A stretch of DNA of 64,000 bases from Paraburkholderia sp. (GTDB lineage: Bacteria > Pseudomonadota > Gammaproteobacteria > Burkholderiales > Burkholderiaceae), in NCBI GenBank assembly GCA_004322045.1, contig SCRN01000040.1:62001-126000 (forward strand), given 5' to 3'. A program made the position numbers and the translations under genes. The notes below the pieces were generated by a model, which was not told the origin of the DNA, searched no databases, and saw nothing but the letters and a program-made list of their open reading frames with translations. This document shows positions 25,135 to 34,296 of the stretch, piece after piece (within the stretch, counting starts at the first letter, position 1; every line of letters begins with the position of its first letter).

Positions 25135-26910
25135 TCAATCGAGCAGGGAAATGGCCGTCGGCGCGTCTTGTCTCGAATCGGCGAGTGGCTCGAATTCGTT
25201 GACGGCATCGATCTCCGTGCCCATCGCAATGTTCGTCACGCGCTCGAGAATCACCTCCACGACGACGGGCACCTGGAACTCGGCTGCCATCGCTTGCGCC
25301 TTTTGCAGGGCGGGGGCGATTTCATCGGGTTCGAACACGCGCAGGGCTTTGCAACCGAGACCCTCGGCCACCGCGACGTGGTCGACGCCATAGCCGTTCA
25401 GTTCGGGTGCGTTGACGTTATCGAACGACAGTTGCACGCAGTAGTCCATGTCGAAGCCGCGCTGCGCTTGCCGGATGAGGCCCAAGTACGCGTTGTTGAC
25501 CACGACGTGGACGTAGGGCAGCTTGAACTGCGCGCCGGCGGCCAACTCTTCGATCATGAATTGGAAGTCGTAATCGCCCGAGAGCGCGACGATCGGACGG
25601 CTCGGGTCCGCCGCCCGCACACCGAGTGCGGCGGGAATGGTCCAACCGAGCGGGCCCGCTTGCCCGCAGTTGATCCAGTTGCGCGCCGCGTACACATGCA
25701 GAAACTGCGCCGCGGCGATTTGCGACAGCCCGATCGTGCTCACGTAGCACGTGTCCCGGCCGAACGCTTTGTTCATCTCTTCATACACGCGTTGCGGCTT
25801 GATCGGCACTTCATCGAAGTGCGTTTTGCGTTGCATGGTGCGCTTGCGTTCGCGGCAGGCTTGGCTCCAAGCGCTGCGATCCTTGAGCTTGCCCGCCGCT
25901 TTCCACTCGCGCGCGACCTCCACGAACAGCTCCAACGCGGCTTTCGCATCCGAGACGATCCCGAGATCGGGCCCGAACACGCGGCCGATTTGCGTCGGCT
26001 CGATGTCGACGTGCACGAATTTGCGGCCCTTGGTGTAGACCTCGATGCTGCCCGTATGTCGATTGGCCCAGCGGTTGCCGATGCCGAGGACGAAGTCGGA
26101 AGCGAGCATCGTCGCGTTGCCGTAGCGGTGCGACGTCTGCAGGCCCACCATGCCGGCCATGAGCGGATGATCGTCGGCGATCGCGCCCCACGACATGAGC
26201 GTCGGCACGACCGGCACGCCCGTCGTCTCGGCGAATTGGACGAGCAGCGCTTCGGCGTTGGCGTTGATCACGCCGCCACCCGACACGATGAGCGGACGCT
26301 CGGCGGCATCGAGCAAGGCAAGAGCCGCTTCGATTTGCTTGCGCGAGGCCTTGGGCTTGTAGACGGGCAGCGGCTCGTACGTGTCGATGTCGAACTCGAT
26401 TTCGGCCAGTTGCACGTCGATCGGCAAATCGATCAGCACGGGGCCGGGGCGGCCAGAACGCATCAGATGGAACGCTTGCTGGAACACGCGCGGCACGAGC
26501 GCGCTCTCGCGCACCGTGACCGCCCATTTGGTCACGGGCTTGGCGATCGATTCGATGTCGACCGCCTGGAAGTCTTCCTTATAGAGCCGCGCGCGAGGCG
26601 CTTGGCCTGTAATAGCGAGAATAGGAATCGAGTCGGCCCAAGCCGAATAAAGTCCGGTGATCATGTCGGTGCCGGCGGGGCCGGACGTGCCGATGCATAC
26701 GCCGATGTTGCCCGGTGCGGCGCGAGTGTAGCCCTCGGCCATATGCGAAGCGCCTTCGACATGGCGCGCGAGGACATGGCTGATGCCGCCTGCGCGGCGC
26801 AACGCGGAGTAAAGCGGGTTGATCGCGGCGCCGGGGACGCCGAACGCCGTATCGACACCTTCTTTCTCCAGCACCAGTACAGCGGCGTCGATGGCTCTCA
26901 TCTTCGGCAT
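25135..26910 (-). CDS. gcl: Glyoxylate carboligase
   Basis: The product is a 591-residue ThDP enzyme that joins two glyoxylates to tartronate semialdehyde and CO2. GAGGAGAT upstream of ATG 26910 sets the start, giving the standard length. Seen are [19 protein letters not shown] and the segment [14 protein letters not shown], where Val takes the place of the usual ThDP-enzyme Glu, a known trait of Gcl. The ThDP motif is [18 protein letters not shown] with VVVNNAYLG. The gene leads gcl-hyi-garR and diverges from a LysR regulator gene that probably controls it. Confidence 0.96.
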   Translation of the reverse strand: MPKMRAIDAAVLVLEKEGVDTAFGVPGAAINPLYSALRRAGGISHVLARHVEGASHMAEGYTRAAPGNIGVCIGTSGPAGTDMITGLYSAWADSIPILAITGQAPRARLYKEDFQAVDIESIAKPVTKWAVTVRESALVPRVFQQAFHLMRSGRPGPVLIDLPIDVQLAEIEFDIDTYEPLPVYKPKASRKQIEAALALLDAAERPLIVSGGGVINANAEALLVQFAETTGVPVVPTLMSWGAIADDHPLMAGMVGLQTSHRYGNATMLASDFVLGIGNRWANRHTGSIEVYTKGRKFVHVDIEPTQIGRVFGPDLGIVSDAKAALELFVEVAREWKAAGKLKDRSAWSQACRERKRTMQRKTHFDEVPIKPQRVYEEMNKAFGRDTCYVSTIGLSQIAAAQFLHVYAARNWINCGQAGPLGWTIPAALGVRAADPSRPIVALSGDYDFQFMIEELAAGAQFKLPYVHVVVNNAYLGLIRQAQRGFDMDYCVQLSFDNVNAPELNGYGVDHVAVAEGLGCKALRVFEPDEIAPALQKAQAMAAEFQVPVVVEVILERVTNIAMGTEIDAVNEFEPLADSRQDAPTAISLLD

Positions 26911-27160
26911 GGGTATCTCCTCATCCTGTTCGTCAATGCGTACGGTCACGGGTTAGGAGCACTGTAGGGCTACGAAAAAGGTTTGATAAGATCGCTCTAA
27001 GTTCTTTAATACGATACAAAATGTATTGAATGGAGGCGTCGAACGCGGCAATGGGCAGAGGCATGCTCGGATCGCGGCGGGTCGCTGCCGTCACGGGGCG
27101 CCGAACCGAGCCGAGCCGATCCGCTCGGGCGTGGCGAATGGGGCAGGGAGGGGATTGACG

Positions 27161-28072
27161 ATGGATCGCTTCAAACAGATCGAAACGTTCGTGCGCGTGG
27201 CCGAAGCCGGCAGCTTGGCGGCGGCGGCGCTCGAAGAAGGCGTCTCCCCGGTCATTCTCGGGCGGCGCATCGATGCGCTCGAAAAACGGCTCGGCGTGAA
27301 GCTGATGTATCGCTCCACCCGCAGGCTCGTGGTCAGTGAGGCGGGGGCCGCGTTTCTCGAACGTTGCAAAGGGCTGCTGACGGACTGGGAGCAGGCGGAG
27401 AACGAATTGGCCGTGGGGCGGCAGGCCGTGAGCGGGCATCTGATCGTCTCGGCGCCGGCCGCTTTTGGCCGCAAGCATGTCGCGCCGCTCGCCCCCGCCT
27501 TCTTGGCCGACAAGCCGGGGTTGCAGATGTCGTTCAATCTGACCGATCGCGTCGTCGATCTCGTCCGCGAGGGCTACGATTTGTCGATCCGCATCGGCGG
27601 CGTCGTGGATCCGAACTTCGTCGCCGTCAAGCTTGCGACGAACCGGCGCGTCGTCTGCGGCACGCCGGGGTACTTCGCGCGGCACGGGCGCCCGCGCGCG
27701 TTGGAGGATTTGCTCGCCCACAATTGCTTGGCTTTCAACCTGCAAGGCGGTCAAAACCGCGGCTGGTACTTCTTGCGCGGCGGCAAGCGCGTGACGATGC
27801 GCGTGACCGGCACGCTCGATTGCAACGACGGCGAACTGCTGCACCGATGGGTGTCGGAAGGCCTCGGCCTAGGTTGGCGCTCCACGTGGGAGATCGCCGA
27901 ACAACTCGCGCGCGGCGAACTCGAGACGGTGCTCGACGAGTTCGCGCTGCCCGAGTACGACATCCTGGCCGTGTACCCGCAACAGCGTTACGTGCCGGCC
28001 AAAGTGCGGTTCTTCATCGATTATTTGAAAGAGGTGTACACGCGGCCGGGGTATTGGGGCGGCGCAGTGTAG
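27161..28072 (+). CDS. LysR-family regulator, divergent from gcl
   Basis: The product is a 303-residue LysR-type regulator. Its N-terminus is MDRFKQIETFVRVAEAGSLA, with VSPVILGRRIDALEKRLG as the recognition region. The effector domain shows GREGYDLSIRIG-type sequence (VREGYDLSIRIGGV), typical of the AaeR/DsdC-like branch. The divergent promoter region 26911-27160, which is AT-rich near 26965-27025, separates it from gcl. It likely regulates glyoxylate use, an inference from position. Confidence 0.85.
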   Translation: MDRFKQIETFVRVAEAGSLAAAALEEGVSPVILGRRIDALEKRLGVKLMYRSTRRLVVSEAGAAFLERCKGLLTDWEQAENELAVGRQAVSGHLIVSAPAAFGRKHVAPLAPAFLADKPGLQMSFNLTDRVVDLVREGYDLSIRIGGVVDPNFVAVKLATNRRVVCGTPGYFARHGRPRALEDLLAHNCLAFNLQGGQNRGWYFLRGGKRVTMRVTGTLDCNDGELLHRWVSEGLGLGWRSTWEIAEQLARGELETVLDEFALPEYDILAVYPQQRYVPAKVRFFIDYLKEVYTRPGYWGGAV

Positions 28073-28101
28073 CCCGCAGTGTGGCCGCTTGTAGGCGCAA
28101 A

Positions 28102-28130
28102 TTGCATCCTTTGACCGGTTGGGTTACAAT
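28102..28130 (+). promoter_or_regulatory. Sigma-70-type promoter of the rpsF operon
   Basis: TTGCAT at 28102-28107 and TACAAT at 28125-28130 are separated by 17 bases, the optimal spacing. About 100 bases of leader follow to rpsF, enough for autoregulation by ribosomal proteins. Confidence 0.7.
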
Positions 28131-28229
28131 CTCCGGCTTCTCACTTGCCACACCGGTTGGTCCGATCAACGAATCGTCAACGAATCGGGCCATTGACGCC
28201 CGGGTGGCTTCAATCCACAAGGAGTGTGT

Positions 28230-28607
28230 ATGCGTCATTACGAAATCGTCTTTGTCGTGCACCCCGATCAAAGCGAGCAAGTGCCCGCGATGATCGAGCG
28301 GTACAAGTCCACGATTAGCGCGCGCGGCGGCAACATCCACCGCATCGAAGACTGGGGCCGTCGCCAGCTGGCCTACATGATCGAGAAACTCGCCAAGGCT
28401 CACTACGTCTGCATGAACATCGAATGCGACCAAGTCACGCTCGAAGAACTCGAGCACGCGTTCAAGTTCAACGACGCCGTGCTGCGTCACCTCATCGTCA
28501 AGATGAAGAAGGCCGAAACGGGCCCCTCGCCGATGATGAAGGAAGTGCAGCGCGAAGAAGCCAAGAAGGCGGCCGCCTCGTCGCAGCCGTCCGAAGCGCA
28601 GGCTTAA
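28230..28607 (+). CDS. rpsF: 30S ribosomal protein S6
   Basis: The product is the 125-residue bS6. It starts [18 protein letters not shown] at ATG 28230, preceded by AAGGAG, rather than at the upstream GTG. Seen are the family segments [19 protein letters not shown] and YVCMNIECD. Lys/Ala-rich acidic and basic residues form the tail after about residue 95. bS6 binds bS18 on the 30S platform, and the bS18 gene follows after priB. First gene of the rpsF-priB-rpsR-rplI operon. Confidence 0.97.
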   Translation: MRHYEIVFVVHPDQSEQVPAMIERYKSTISARGGNIHRIEDWGRRQLAYMIEKLAKAHYVCMNIECDQVTLEELEHAFKFNDAVLRHLIVKMKKAETGPSPMMKEVQREEAKKAAASSQPSEAQA

Positions 28608-28654
28608 CGGTATTCACGGTTTAAGCCACCAAGGATTCAGCTTTTTTCGCCCCC

Positions 28655-28954
28655 GTGAACCGGCTGCAACTCACGGCCAGCGTCATCGAGCGCGAGCCGC
28701 TGCGCTATACGCCGGCAGGTGTGCCGATCGCAAGCTGCACGCTGCAGCATCGCGGGGAAGTCGTCGAAGCCGGCGTCGTGCGGCAAATCGAATTGACGAT
28801 GTCCGCGCTGGCTGCGGGCGCCGCGAGCGGGAAGCTCGAAACGTGTGAGATGGGCGTCGAAACGCTCTTCACCGGCTTCCTGGCGAAGAAAAGCCGCAAC
28901 GCGAGAACCTTGGTGTTTCACATCACAGAATTGCAGGACATTGGAAAGGACTAA
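28655..28954 (+). CDS. priB: Primosomal replication protein N
   Basis: The product is the 99-residue PriB, a dimeric OB-fold single-strand-DNA binding protein of the PriA-dependent replication restart complex. It starts with GTG ([18 protein letters not shown]) and contains [41 protein letters not shown] is near the end. The gene lies between rpsF and rpsR, the standard betaproteobacterial position. The rpsR start is two bases after the stop. Confidence 0.95.
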   Translation: MNRLQLTASVIEREPLRYTPAGVPIASCTLQHRGEVVEAGVVRQIELTMSALAAGAASGKLETCEMGVETLFTGFLAKKSRNARTLVFHITELQDIGKD

Positions 28955-28956
28955 AC

Positions 28957-29232
28957 ATGGCCCGCCCCACTGGTAAGAAATTCGACAAGCGCCGTCAGCA
29001 ACAAAACCCGCTGTTCAAGCGCAAGAAGTTTTGCCGCTTCACGGCTGCTAGCGTCGAGTACATCGACTACAAAGACCTCGACACGCTGAAGGACTTCATC
29101 GGCGAAAACGGCAAGATCACGCCGGCTCGTCTGACGGGTACGAAGGCCCATTATCAACGCCAGCTCGATACGGCCATCAAGCGCGCTCGCTTCCTCGCGC
29201 TGCTGCCGTACACCGACCTGCACAAGGCCTAA
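28957..29232 (+). CDS. rpsR: 30S ribosomal protein S18
   Basis: The product is the 91-residue bS18. Family hallmarks are [20 protein letters not shown], the turn [20 protein letters not shown], and the basic end. Cys in FCRF is the common single zinc-site remnant. The N-terminus is basic, as in other bS18 proteins. The gene is coupled to priB by a two-base gap. It pairs with bS6, whose gene opens the operon. Confidence 0.97.
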   Translation: MARPTGKKFDKRRQQQNPLFKRKKFCRFTAASVEYIDYKDLDTLKDFIGENGKITPARLTGTKAHYQRQLDTAIKRARFLALLPYTDLHKA

Positions 29233-29259
29233 TCAGACGACGCGATAAGGAGAATCCGA

Positions 29260-29712
29260 ATGCAAATCATTCTTTTGGAAAAAGTCGTCAACGTGGGCAA
29301 CCTCGGCGACGTGGTGAAGGTCAAGGACGGCTACGCCCGTAACTTCCTGATCCCGCAAAAGCTGGCACGCCGCGCCACGAAGGAAGCGGTCGCCGAATTC
29401 GAAGTGCGCCGCGCCGATCTCGAAAAGGCTGCTGCCGAGAAGCTCGCCACCGCGCAAGCGCAAGGCGAGAAGATGGCCGGCCTCACGGTCCAGATCGGTC
29501 AGAAGGCCGGCGTCGACGGCCGTCTGTTCGGCTCGGTCACGAATGCCGATATCGCCGAAGCGCTGACCAAGCAAGGCTTCAAGGCGGAAAAGGCGCAAGT
29601 GCGCATGCCGACGGGTCCGCTCAAGATGGTGGGCGATCACCCCGTGCAAGTGTCGTTGCACACCGATGTCGTCGTCGACATCACGGTGTCGGTGCTCGGC
29701 GAGCACGCGTAA
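29260..29712 (+). CDS. rplI: 50S ribosomal protein L9
   Basis: The product is the 150-residue bL9. The N-terminal domain [19 protein letters not shown] and [20 protein letters not shown] is diagnostic. The central helix connects to the C-terminal domain with [15 protein letters not shown] and [19 protein letters not shown]. It is the last gene of the operon, with an AAGGAG-type site upstream. A strong terminator follows at 29776. Confidence 0.97.
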   Translation: MQIILLEKVVNVGNLGDVVKVKDGYARNFLIPQKLARRATKEAVAEFEVRRADLEKAAAEKLATAQAQGEKMAGLTVQIGQKAGVDGRLFGSVTNADIAEALTKQGFKAEKAQVRMPTGPLKMVGDHPVQVSLHTDVVVDITVSVLGEHA

Positions 29713-29775
29713 GCATCGCGACGCAATACCGGCCGTTCCGGGTGCTGTTTCCGGTTCGGCTCAGAATGTCGAAGA

Positions 29776-29810
29776 GGGCAGGAGCCGGAACACCGGTCCC
29801 TGCCTTTTTT
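29776..29810 (+). terminator. Terminator of the rpsF-rplI operon
   Basis: The outer stem GGCAGG/CCTGCC encloses an inner GCCGG/CCGGT stem and is followed by TTTTTT at 29805-29810. It isolates dnaB from the ribosomal operon. Confidence 0.88.
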
Positions 29811-29869
29811 GTTTTGGCCTCGTTTTGCCTGCTGGCTAAGCCGCGGCCATTTCGCGATAATGCCTCCCC

Positions 29870-32305
29870 ATGAACGCACCGTCGAACGATCCGCAACTCG
29901 AATCGCTGAAAGTCCCGCCGCATTCGATCGAGGCCGAGCAATCGGTGCTCGGCGGCTTGCTGCTCGACAACGCAGCGTGGGACCGCATTGCCGATTTCTT
30001 GTCCCAGGGCGATTTTTACCGTTACGACCACCGGATCATTTACGAGCACATCGGGCGGCTCATCGCCGCGACGCGGCCTGCCGACGTGGTCACGGTGTAC
30101 GAAGCGCTGACGACATCGGGCAAAGCAGAGGATGTCGGCGGGCTGTCGTATTTGAACGCGCTGGCCCAGAACACACCGAGTGCGGCGAACATTCGGCGCT
30201 ACGCCGAAATCGTCCGCGATCGGGCGGTATTGCGCCGCCTCGTCTCCGTTGCCGATGAAATTTCCGCCGACGCGTTCAATCCGCAGGGCAAGGAAGTCCG
30301 GCAACTGTTGGACGAGGCCGAATCGAAAGTGTTTTCGATTGCGGAGGAAGGTTCGCGCGGCACACAAGGCTTCCTCGAGATCGGCCCGCTGCTCACGCAG
30401 GTGGTCGAGCGCATCGATACGCTTTATCACACGGCCAATCCCAGCGACGTCACGGGCACGCCCACGGGCTTCGCCGATCTCGACCGGATGACCTCCGGCA
30501 TGCACGGGGGCGAACTCATCATCGTGGCGGGACGCCCGTCGATGGGTAAGGCCCAGCCGCTCGATGCGCGGATCAAAACGCTATCGGGCTGGAAACGCAT
30601 GGGCGAGCTGCGGCTCGGCGATGCATTGGCGTCGGTGGACGGGGCGCCGTCCAGGGTGACGGGCATTTTTCCGCAAGGCGATCGGCAGGTTTATCGCGTT
30701 CGATTTTCGGATGGCCGCTCGGCCGAATGCTGCGACGAACACCTTTGGCGCGTGCATTGCCGTGACTGGCGAGCGCCGCGCGTTGTCGACACCGCTCACT
30801 TGCGTACACTGCTGAGTCGCAAGCGATATCGAAACCGTTTGTCGATCGATGTGCCGAGCGGTGATTTCGGCCACGGGCAAGCGCTACCGATCGATCCTTG
30901 GGTGCTCGGCGCGTTGCTCGGGGACAGCGCGATCGGTACAAGCTCGATACGGTTCGGCTCCAAGACGCAAGAAGCCTTCGCGCGTATGCGGGCGAGCGCG
31001 CACGCCACCGCCGCGGTGCAGTGCGGCGATTGGCGTGCGCGTGATCCGGGAATCTCGGGCCGCGATCACAGTGAGCCGGGTGCAGGTCTCAGAGTCGACC
31101 CGCTCGAGCAGGCGCTCGAGCGCCTCAGGCTCTGGGGCTGCACGAGCCATGACACATTCGTTCCGCGCGCGTACTTGGATGCCGCGAAGCCCGAGCGCCA
31201 GGACTTGCTCAGTGGGCTGCTGGACACGTGCGGTCGTATCGACGCCTCGGGCGCGGTACGCTATTGCACGGCAAGCGCGCGGCTCGCGGGCGATGTTTGC
31301 GAACTCGTGCGCTCGCTTGGAGGCTGGTGCTCGGTGTCGGAAGAACCGGCGAGCTCGATCGGCAACGGTCAGGCCGATCCAGGCGCGAGGACCTACCATT
31401 GCACGATCCGCCACCCGGAACCGCAAGGCCTGTTTCTTTTCGATGGCGATTGCGAGCGCCCTGGCCGCGACTCACGCCCGAGCAACATGCCGATCCTCGT
31501 GTCGATCGAGCCGACGCGGCGCGCGCCGACGCAATGCATCTCGGTGTCTCATCCGTCGCGTCTGTATGTGACCGACGACTACGTCGTGACGCACAACACG
31601 GCTTTTTCGATGAACATCGGCGAATACGTCGCCGTCGAATATGGGCTGCCTGTCGCCGTGTTCTCGATGGAAATGCCTGGCACGCAACTCGTCATGCGGA
31701 TGCTCGGCTCGGTCGGCCGGCTCGACCAACATCGAATGCGCACGGGGCGCTTGACCGACGAAGATTGGCCCAAGCTCACTCACGCCGTGCAAAAAATGAG
31801 CGAGGCCCAGTTGTTCATCGACGAGACGGGCGGCTTGAATCCGATGGAGTTGCGCTCGCGCGCGCGACGCTTGGCGCGTCAATGCGGCAAGCTCGGGCTC
31901 ATCATCGTCGATTACTTGCAGCTGATGTCGGGTTCGTCGTCCGGAGAGAACCGCGCAACGGAAATCTCCGAAATCTCGCGCTCGCTCAAGAGCCTCGCCA
32001 AGGAACTCGACGTGCCGGTCATCGCGCTGTCGCAGTTGAACCGCGGCTTGGAGCAGCGCCCGAACAAGCGCCCAGTCATGTCGGACTTGCGCGAGTCCGG
32101 TGCAATCGAACAGGACGCGGACGTCATTCTTTTTATTTACCGCGACGAAGTGTACAACCCCGACAGCCCCGACAAGGGCACGGCCGAAATCATCATCGGC
32201 AAGCAGCGTAACGGTCCCATCGGGCCTATACGGCTCACGTTCATGGGGCAATACACGAAGTTCGACAATTTTGCCGGCCCGCAGTCGTTCTACGGGGCCG
32301 AGTAG
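29870..32305 (+). CDS. dnaB: Replicative DNA helicase DnaB, split by an in-frame intein
   Basis: The frame is 811 codons, against about 460 for a usual DnaB. Residues 1-227 and 577-811 form a normal helicase of 462 residues; residues 228-576 are an intein. The N-terminal extein shows HSIEAEQSVLGGLLLDN and TGFADLDRMTSG. The Walker A motif GRPSMGK is cut off from its T by the intein and resumes TAFSMNIGEY. Later motifs are GLIIVDYLQLMSG, LSQLNRGLEQRPNKRP, SGAIEQDADVILFIYR and IIIGKQRNGP. DnaB unwinds DNA at the fork as a hexamer. Without splicing the P-loop is broken, so the unspliced chain should be inactive. The only dnaB in the window; replication would depend on splicing. Confidence 0.97.
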   Translation: MNAPSNDPQLESLKVPPHSIEAEQSVLGGLLLDNAAWDRIADFLSQGDFYRYDHRIIYEHIGRLIAATRPADVVTVYEALTTSGKAEDVGGLSYLNALAQNTPSAANIRRYAEIVRDRAVLRRLVSVADEISADAFNPQGKEVRQLLDEAESKVFSIAEEGSRGTQGFLEIGPLLTQVVERIDTLYHTANPSDVTGTPTGFADLDRMTSGMHGGELIIVAGRPSMGKAQPLDARIKTLSGWKRMGELRLGDALASVDGAPSRVTGIFPQGDRQVYRVRFSDGRSAECCDEHLWRVHCRDWRAPRVVDTAHLRTLLSRKRYRNRLSIDVPSGDFGHGQALPIDPWVLGALLGDSAIGTSSIRFGSKTQEAFARMRASAHATAAVQCGDWRARDPGISGRDHSEPGAGLRVDPLEQALERLRLWGCTSHDTFVPRAYLDAAKPERQDLLSGLLDTCGRIDASGAVRYCTASARLAGDVCELVRSLGGWCSVSEEPASSIGNGQADPGARTYHCTIRHPEPQGLFLFDGDCERPGRDSRPSNMPILVSIEPTRRAPTQCISVSHPSRLYVTDDYVVTHNTAFSMNIGEYVAVEYGLPVAVFSMEMPGTQLVMRMLGSVGRLDQHRMRTGRLTDEDWPKLTHAVQKMSEAQLFIDETGGLNPMELRSRARRLARQCGKLGLIIVDYLQLMSGSSSGENRATEISEISRSLKSLAKELDVPVIALSQLNRGLEQRPNKRPVMSDLRESGAIEQDADVILFIYRDEVYNPDSPDKGTAEIIIGKQRNGPIGPIRLTFMGQYTKFDNFAGPQSFYGAE
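30551..31597 (+). mobile_element. Class 3-type intein with LAGLIDADG endonuclease region in DnaB
   Basis: The intein is 349 residues long and is inserted after Lys227 of the Walker A motif. Its first residue is Ala228, not Cys or Ser, so the usual first nucleophile is missing. Block B is SAECCDEHLWRV with His291 and Trp293; block F starts at Cys556 (TQCISVSHPS); block G is VVTHN with Thr574, His575 and Asn576. The +1 extein residue is Thr577. Trp, Cys and Thr at these places form the WCT signature of class 3 inteins, in which the block F Cys starts splicing. The middle holds two LAGLIDADG-type motifs, VLGALLGDS (Asp352) and LSGLLDTCG, the latter with Cys454 where the catalytic acid should be. 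Base composition resembles the host gene, suggesting old acquisition. Confidence 0.93.
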
Positions 32306-32528
32306 GCGTAGCGCCCCGGCGTGGGGGGCGGCTGTTGCATTCTCGTGCGAAGGTGCAACCAGGCGTTGGGCGCACCCGCATGACCCGGTACAATGTTGCA
32401 GTTTCATGTCAGCCCCGAGAATCGCTGTGCGCTAGCGCGGATCGCTTCGCAGCGGATTCGTTTTCGGCCCAGCGGTTTCTACCGCCGCGGCGTTGGGGCG
32501 CCCAATATGACCACCTATCGGGATCTCA

Positions 32529-33155
32529 ATGTTCGGTCGCTTCATGCCCACCGAGGGCAAGTTCTTTAAAATCTTCAACGAGCACGCGAAGTGCATCGTC
32601 TCCGCGAGCGAGGAGCTCGAACGGCTCGTCGATAACCTCGGCGAAGCCGAAGTGCATAAGCAGCGCGTGCAGGCCAATGAAAAGGCCGCAGATAAGCTCA
32701 CGCACGAGACGATCGACCTCTTGCACAAGACGTTCATCACGCCGCTCGATCGCGACGAAATCCATAAGCTGATCACGACGATGGACGACATCCTCGATTT
32801 GATGGAGGACGTCGCCACGGCCGTCTCGCTCTACGACGTGCGAGTCATGCCGTCGGAGGCGAGCCAGCTCGCGCACATCTGTACGCAAACGGCGAAGTAC
32901 GTGCAACAAGCGGTCAACATGCTGTCGGACATGCGGCAGGCGCGCCAGATTCTCTCGGCGTGCGAGGAGATCGACCGCTTGGAGTCGGAAGCCGATCGCG
33001 TGCTGCGCTCGGCCATGTCGAAGCTGTTCCGTGAGGAAGACAATGTCAAGACGTTGATCAAGCTGAAGGCGGTCTACGAACTGCTCGAATCGATTACCGA
33101 CAAGTGCGAGGATGTCGCGAACATCATCGAAGGCATCGTGTTGGAAAACGCATAA
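32529..33155 (+). CDS. DUF47/PhoU-like phosphate transport regulator
   Basis: The product is a 208-residue helical-bundle protein of the DUF47 (PhoU-related) family. Seen are FGRFMPTEGKFFKIFNEHAK at the start, then ANEKAADKLTHETIDLLHKT and FITPLDRDEIHKLI. The acidic TTMDDILDLMEDVA, a metal-type site shared with PhoU helices, follows. It lies 19 bases before the Pit gene. DUF47-Pit pairs are widespread, and the DUF47 protein is thought to gate or regulate the transporter. Confidence 0.92.
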   Translation: MFGRFMPTEGKFFKIFNEHAKCIVSASEELERLVDNLGEAEVHKQRVQANEKAADKLTHETIDLLHKTFITPLDRDEIHKLITTMDDILDLMEDVATAVSLYDVRVMPSEASQLAHICTQTAKYVQQAVNMLSDMRQARQILSACEEIDRLESEADRVLRSAMSKLFREEDNVKTLIKLKAVYELLESITDKCEDVANIIEGIVLENA

Positions 33156-33174
33156 GAGCGAGCGGACAAAACCG

Positions 33175-34185
33175 ATGCAATCGATCCAAGTCGCCCTATG
33201 GGTGCTCGCGACGTTAATCGCCGTCGCGTTCGTCTTCGACTTCATGAACGGCTTCCATGACGCAGCGAATTCGATCGCTACCGTCGTCTCCACCGGCGTG
33301 CTCAAGCCTCAGCAGGCCGTCGCTTTCGCAGCCGCTTGCAATGTCATCGCCTATTTCATCTTCCACCTGAAGGTCGCCACGACCGTCGGCAAAGGCACGA
33401 TCGATCCAAAAATCGTCGATCACTACGTGGTGTTCGGCGCGCTGTTCGGTGCGATCATTTGGAACATTCTGACCTGGCGCTTCGGCATCCCGTCAAGTTC
33501 CTCGCATGCGTTGATCGGTGGCCTCGTGGGCGCGGCGCTCGCCAAATCGGGATGGTGGGCGCTCAACATCGACGGCATCATGAAGACCGTCGCCTTCATC
33601 TTCATTTCGCCACTGCTCGGCTTCGTGTTGGGCTCGTTCTTCATGACGGCAGTGTCGTGGATCTACTTTCGCACGCCACCCAGCAAGGTCGACCGGCGCT
33701 TTCGGCGCCTGCAGTTGATCTCAGCCGGCCTTTATAGCCTCGGGCACGGCGGCAATGATGCGCAAAAGACGATCGGCATCATCTGGATGCTGCTGATCGC
33801 GACCGGCCTCGCCTCTGCCACGGCCGATGCACCGCCAGTTTGGGTCATCGGAGCGTGTTACATGTCGATGGGCCTGGGCACGCTCTTCGGCGGCTGGCGC
33901 ATCGTCCGCACGATGGGGCAAAAGATCACAAAGCTCAAACCGGTCGGTGGTTTCTGCGCGGAAGCGGGCGGTGCGATCACGCTGTTCACTGCGTCCGCCA
34001 TGGGCGTGCCCGTTTCCACGACGCATACGATCACCGGGGCCATTGTCGGAGTGGGCGCCACGCAGAAGCTGTCCGCCGTGCGTTGGGGCGTGGCTGGCAG
34101 CATCATTTGGGCCTGGGTGTTGACCATTCCCGCGTCGGCGGTGCTGGCGGCAGCCGGCTGGTGGCTGGGGCATCGATTCTTATAG
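33175..34185 (+). CDS. pit: Inorganic phosphate transporter, PiT family
   Basis: The product is a 336-residue membrane transporter of the PiT family, moving metal-phosphate with protons. The two duplicated signature motifs are present, as FVFDFMNGFHDAANSIATVV near the start and GVPVSTTHTITGAIVGVGA near the end. SSSHALIGGLVGAALA and SLGHGGNDAQKTIGIIW also match. About ten membrane helices are predicted. ATG 33175 is chosen. It forms an operon with the DUF47 gene. The form is shorter than E. coli PitA and lacks a long central loop. Confidence 0.92.
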   Translation: MQSIQVALWVLATLIAVAFVFDFMNGFHDAANSIATVVSTGVLKPQQAVAFAAACNVIAYFIFHLKVATTVGKGTIDPKIVDHYVVFGALFGAIIWNILTWRFGIPSSSSHALIGGLVGAALAKSGWWALNIDGIMKTVAFIFISPLLGFVLGSFFMTAVSWIYFRTPPSKVDRRFRRLQLISAGLYSLGHGGNDAQKTIGIIWMLLIATGLASATADAPPVWVIGACYMSMGLGTLFGGWRIVRTMGQKITKLKPVGGFCAEAGGAITLFTASAMGVPVSTTHTITGAIVGVGATQKLSAVRWGVAGSIIWAWVLTIPASAVLAAAGWWLGHRFL

Positions 34186-34296
34186 CCGCGAAGGAAGCCG
34201 CGAAGCGGCCTGGCGAACGCGCAGTTGCCTAACGACGATGCGCGGCCGCTCGGCGTTTGATCCGTCGATTGCTGCTCGCCCCTCCGTCGTATTGCG

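Noticed and set aside
25168-26967. A 599-codon open frame opposite gcl
   Set aside because: It lies antisense to a gene with a firm family match, is rich in Arg, Ala, His and Val in a pattern typical of GC-rich antisense frames, and shows no domain.
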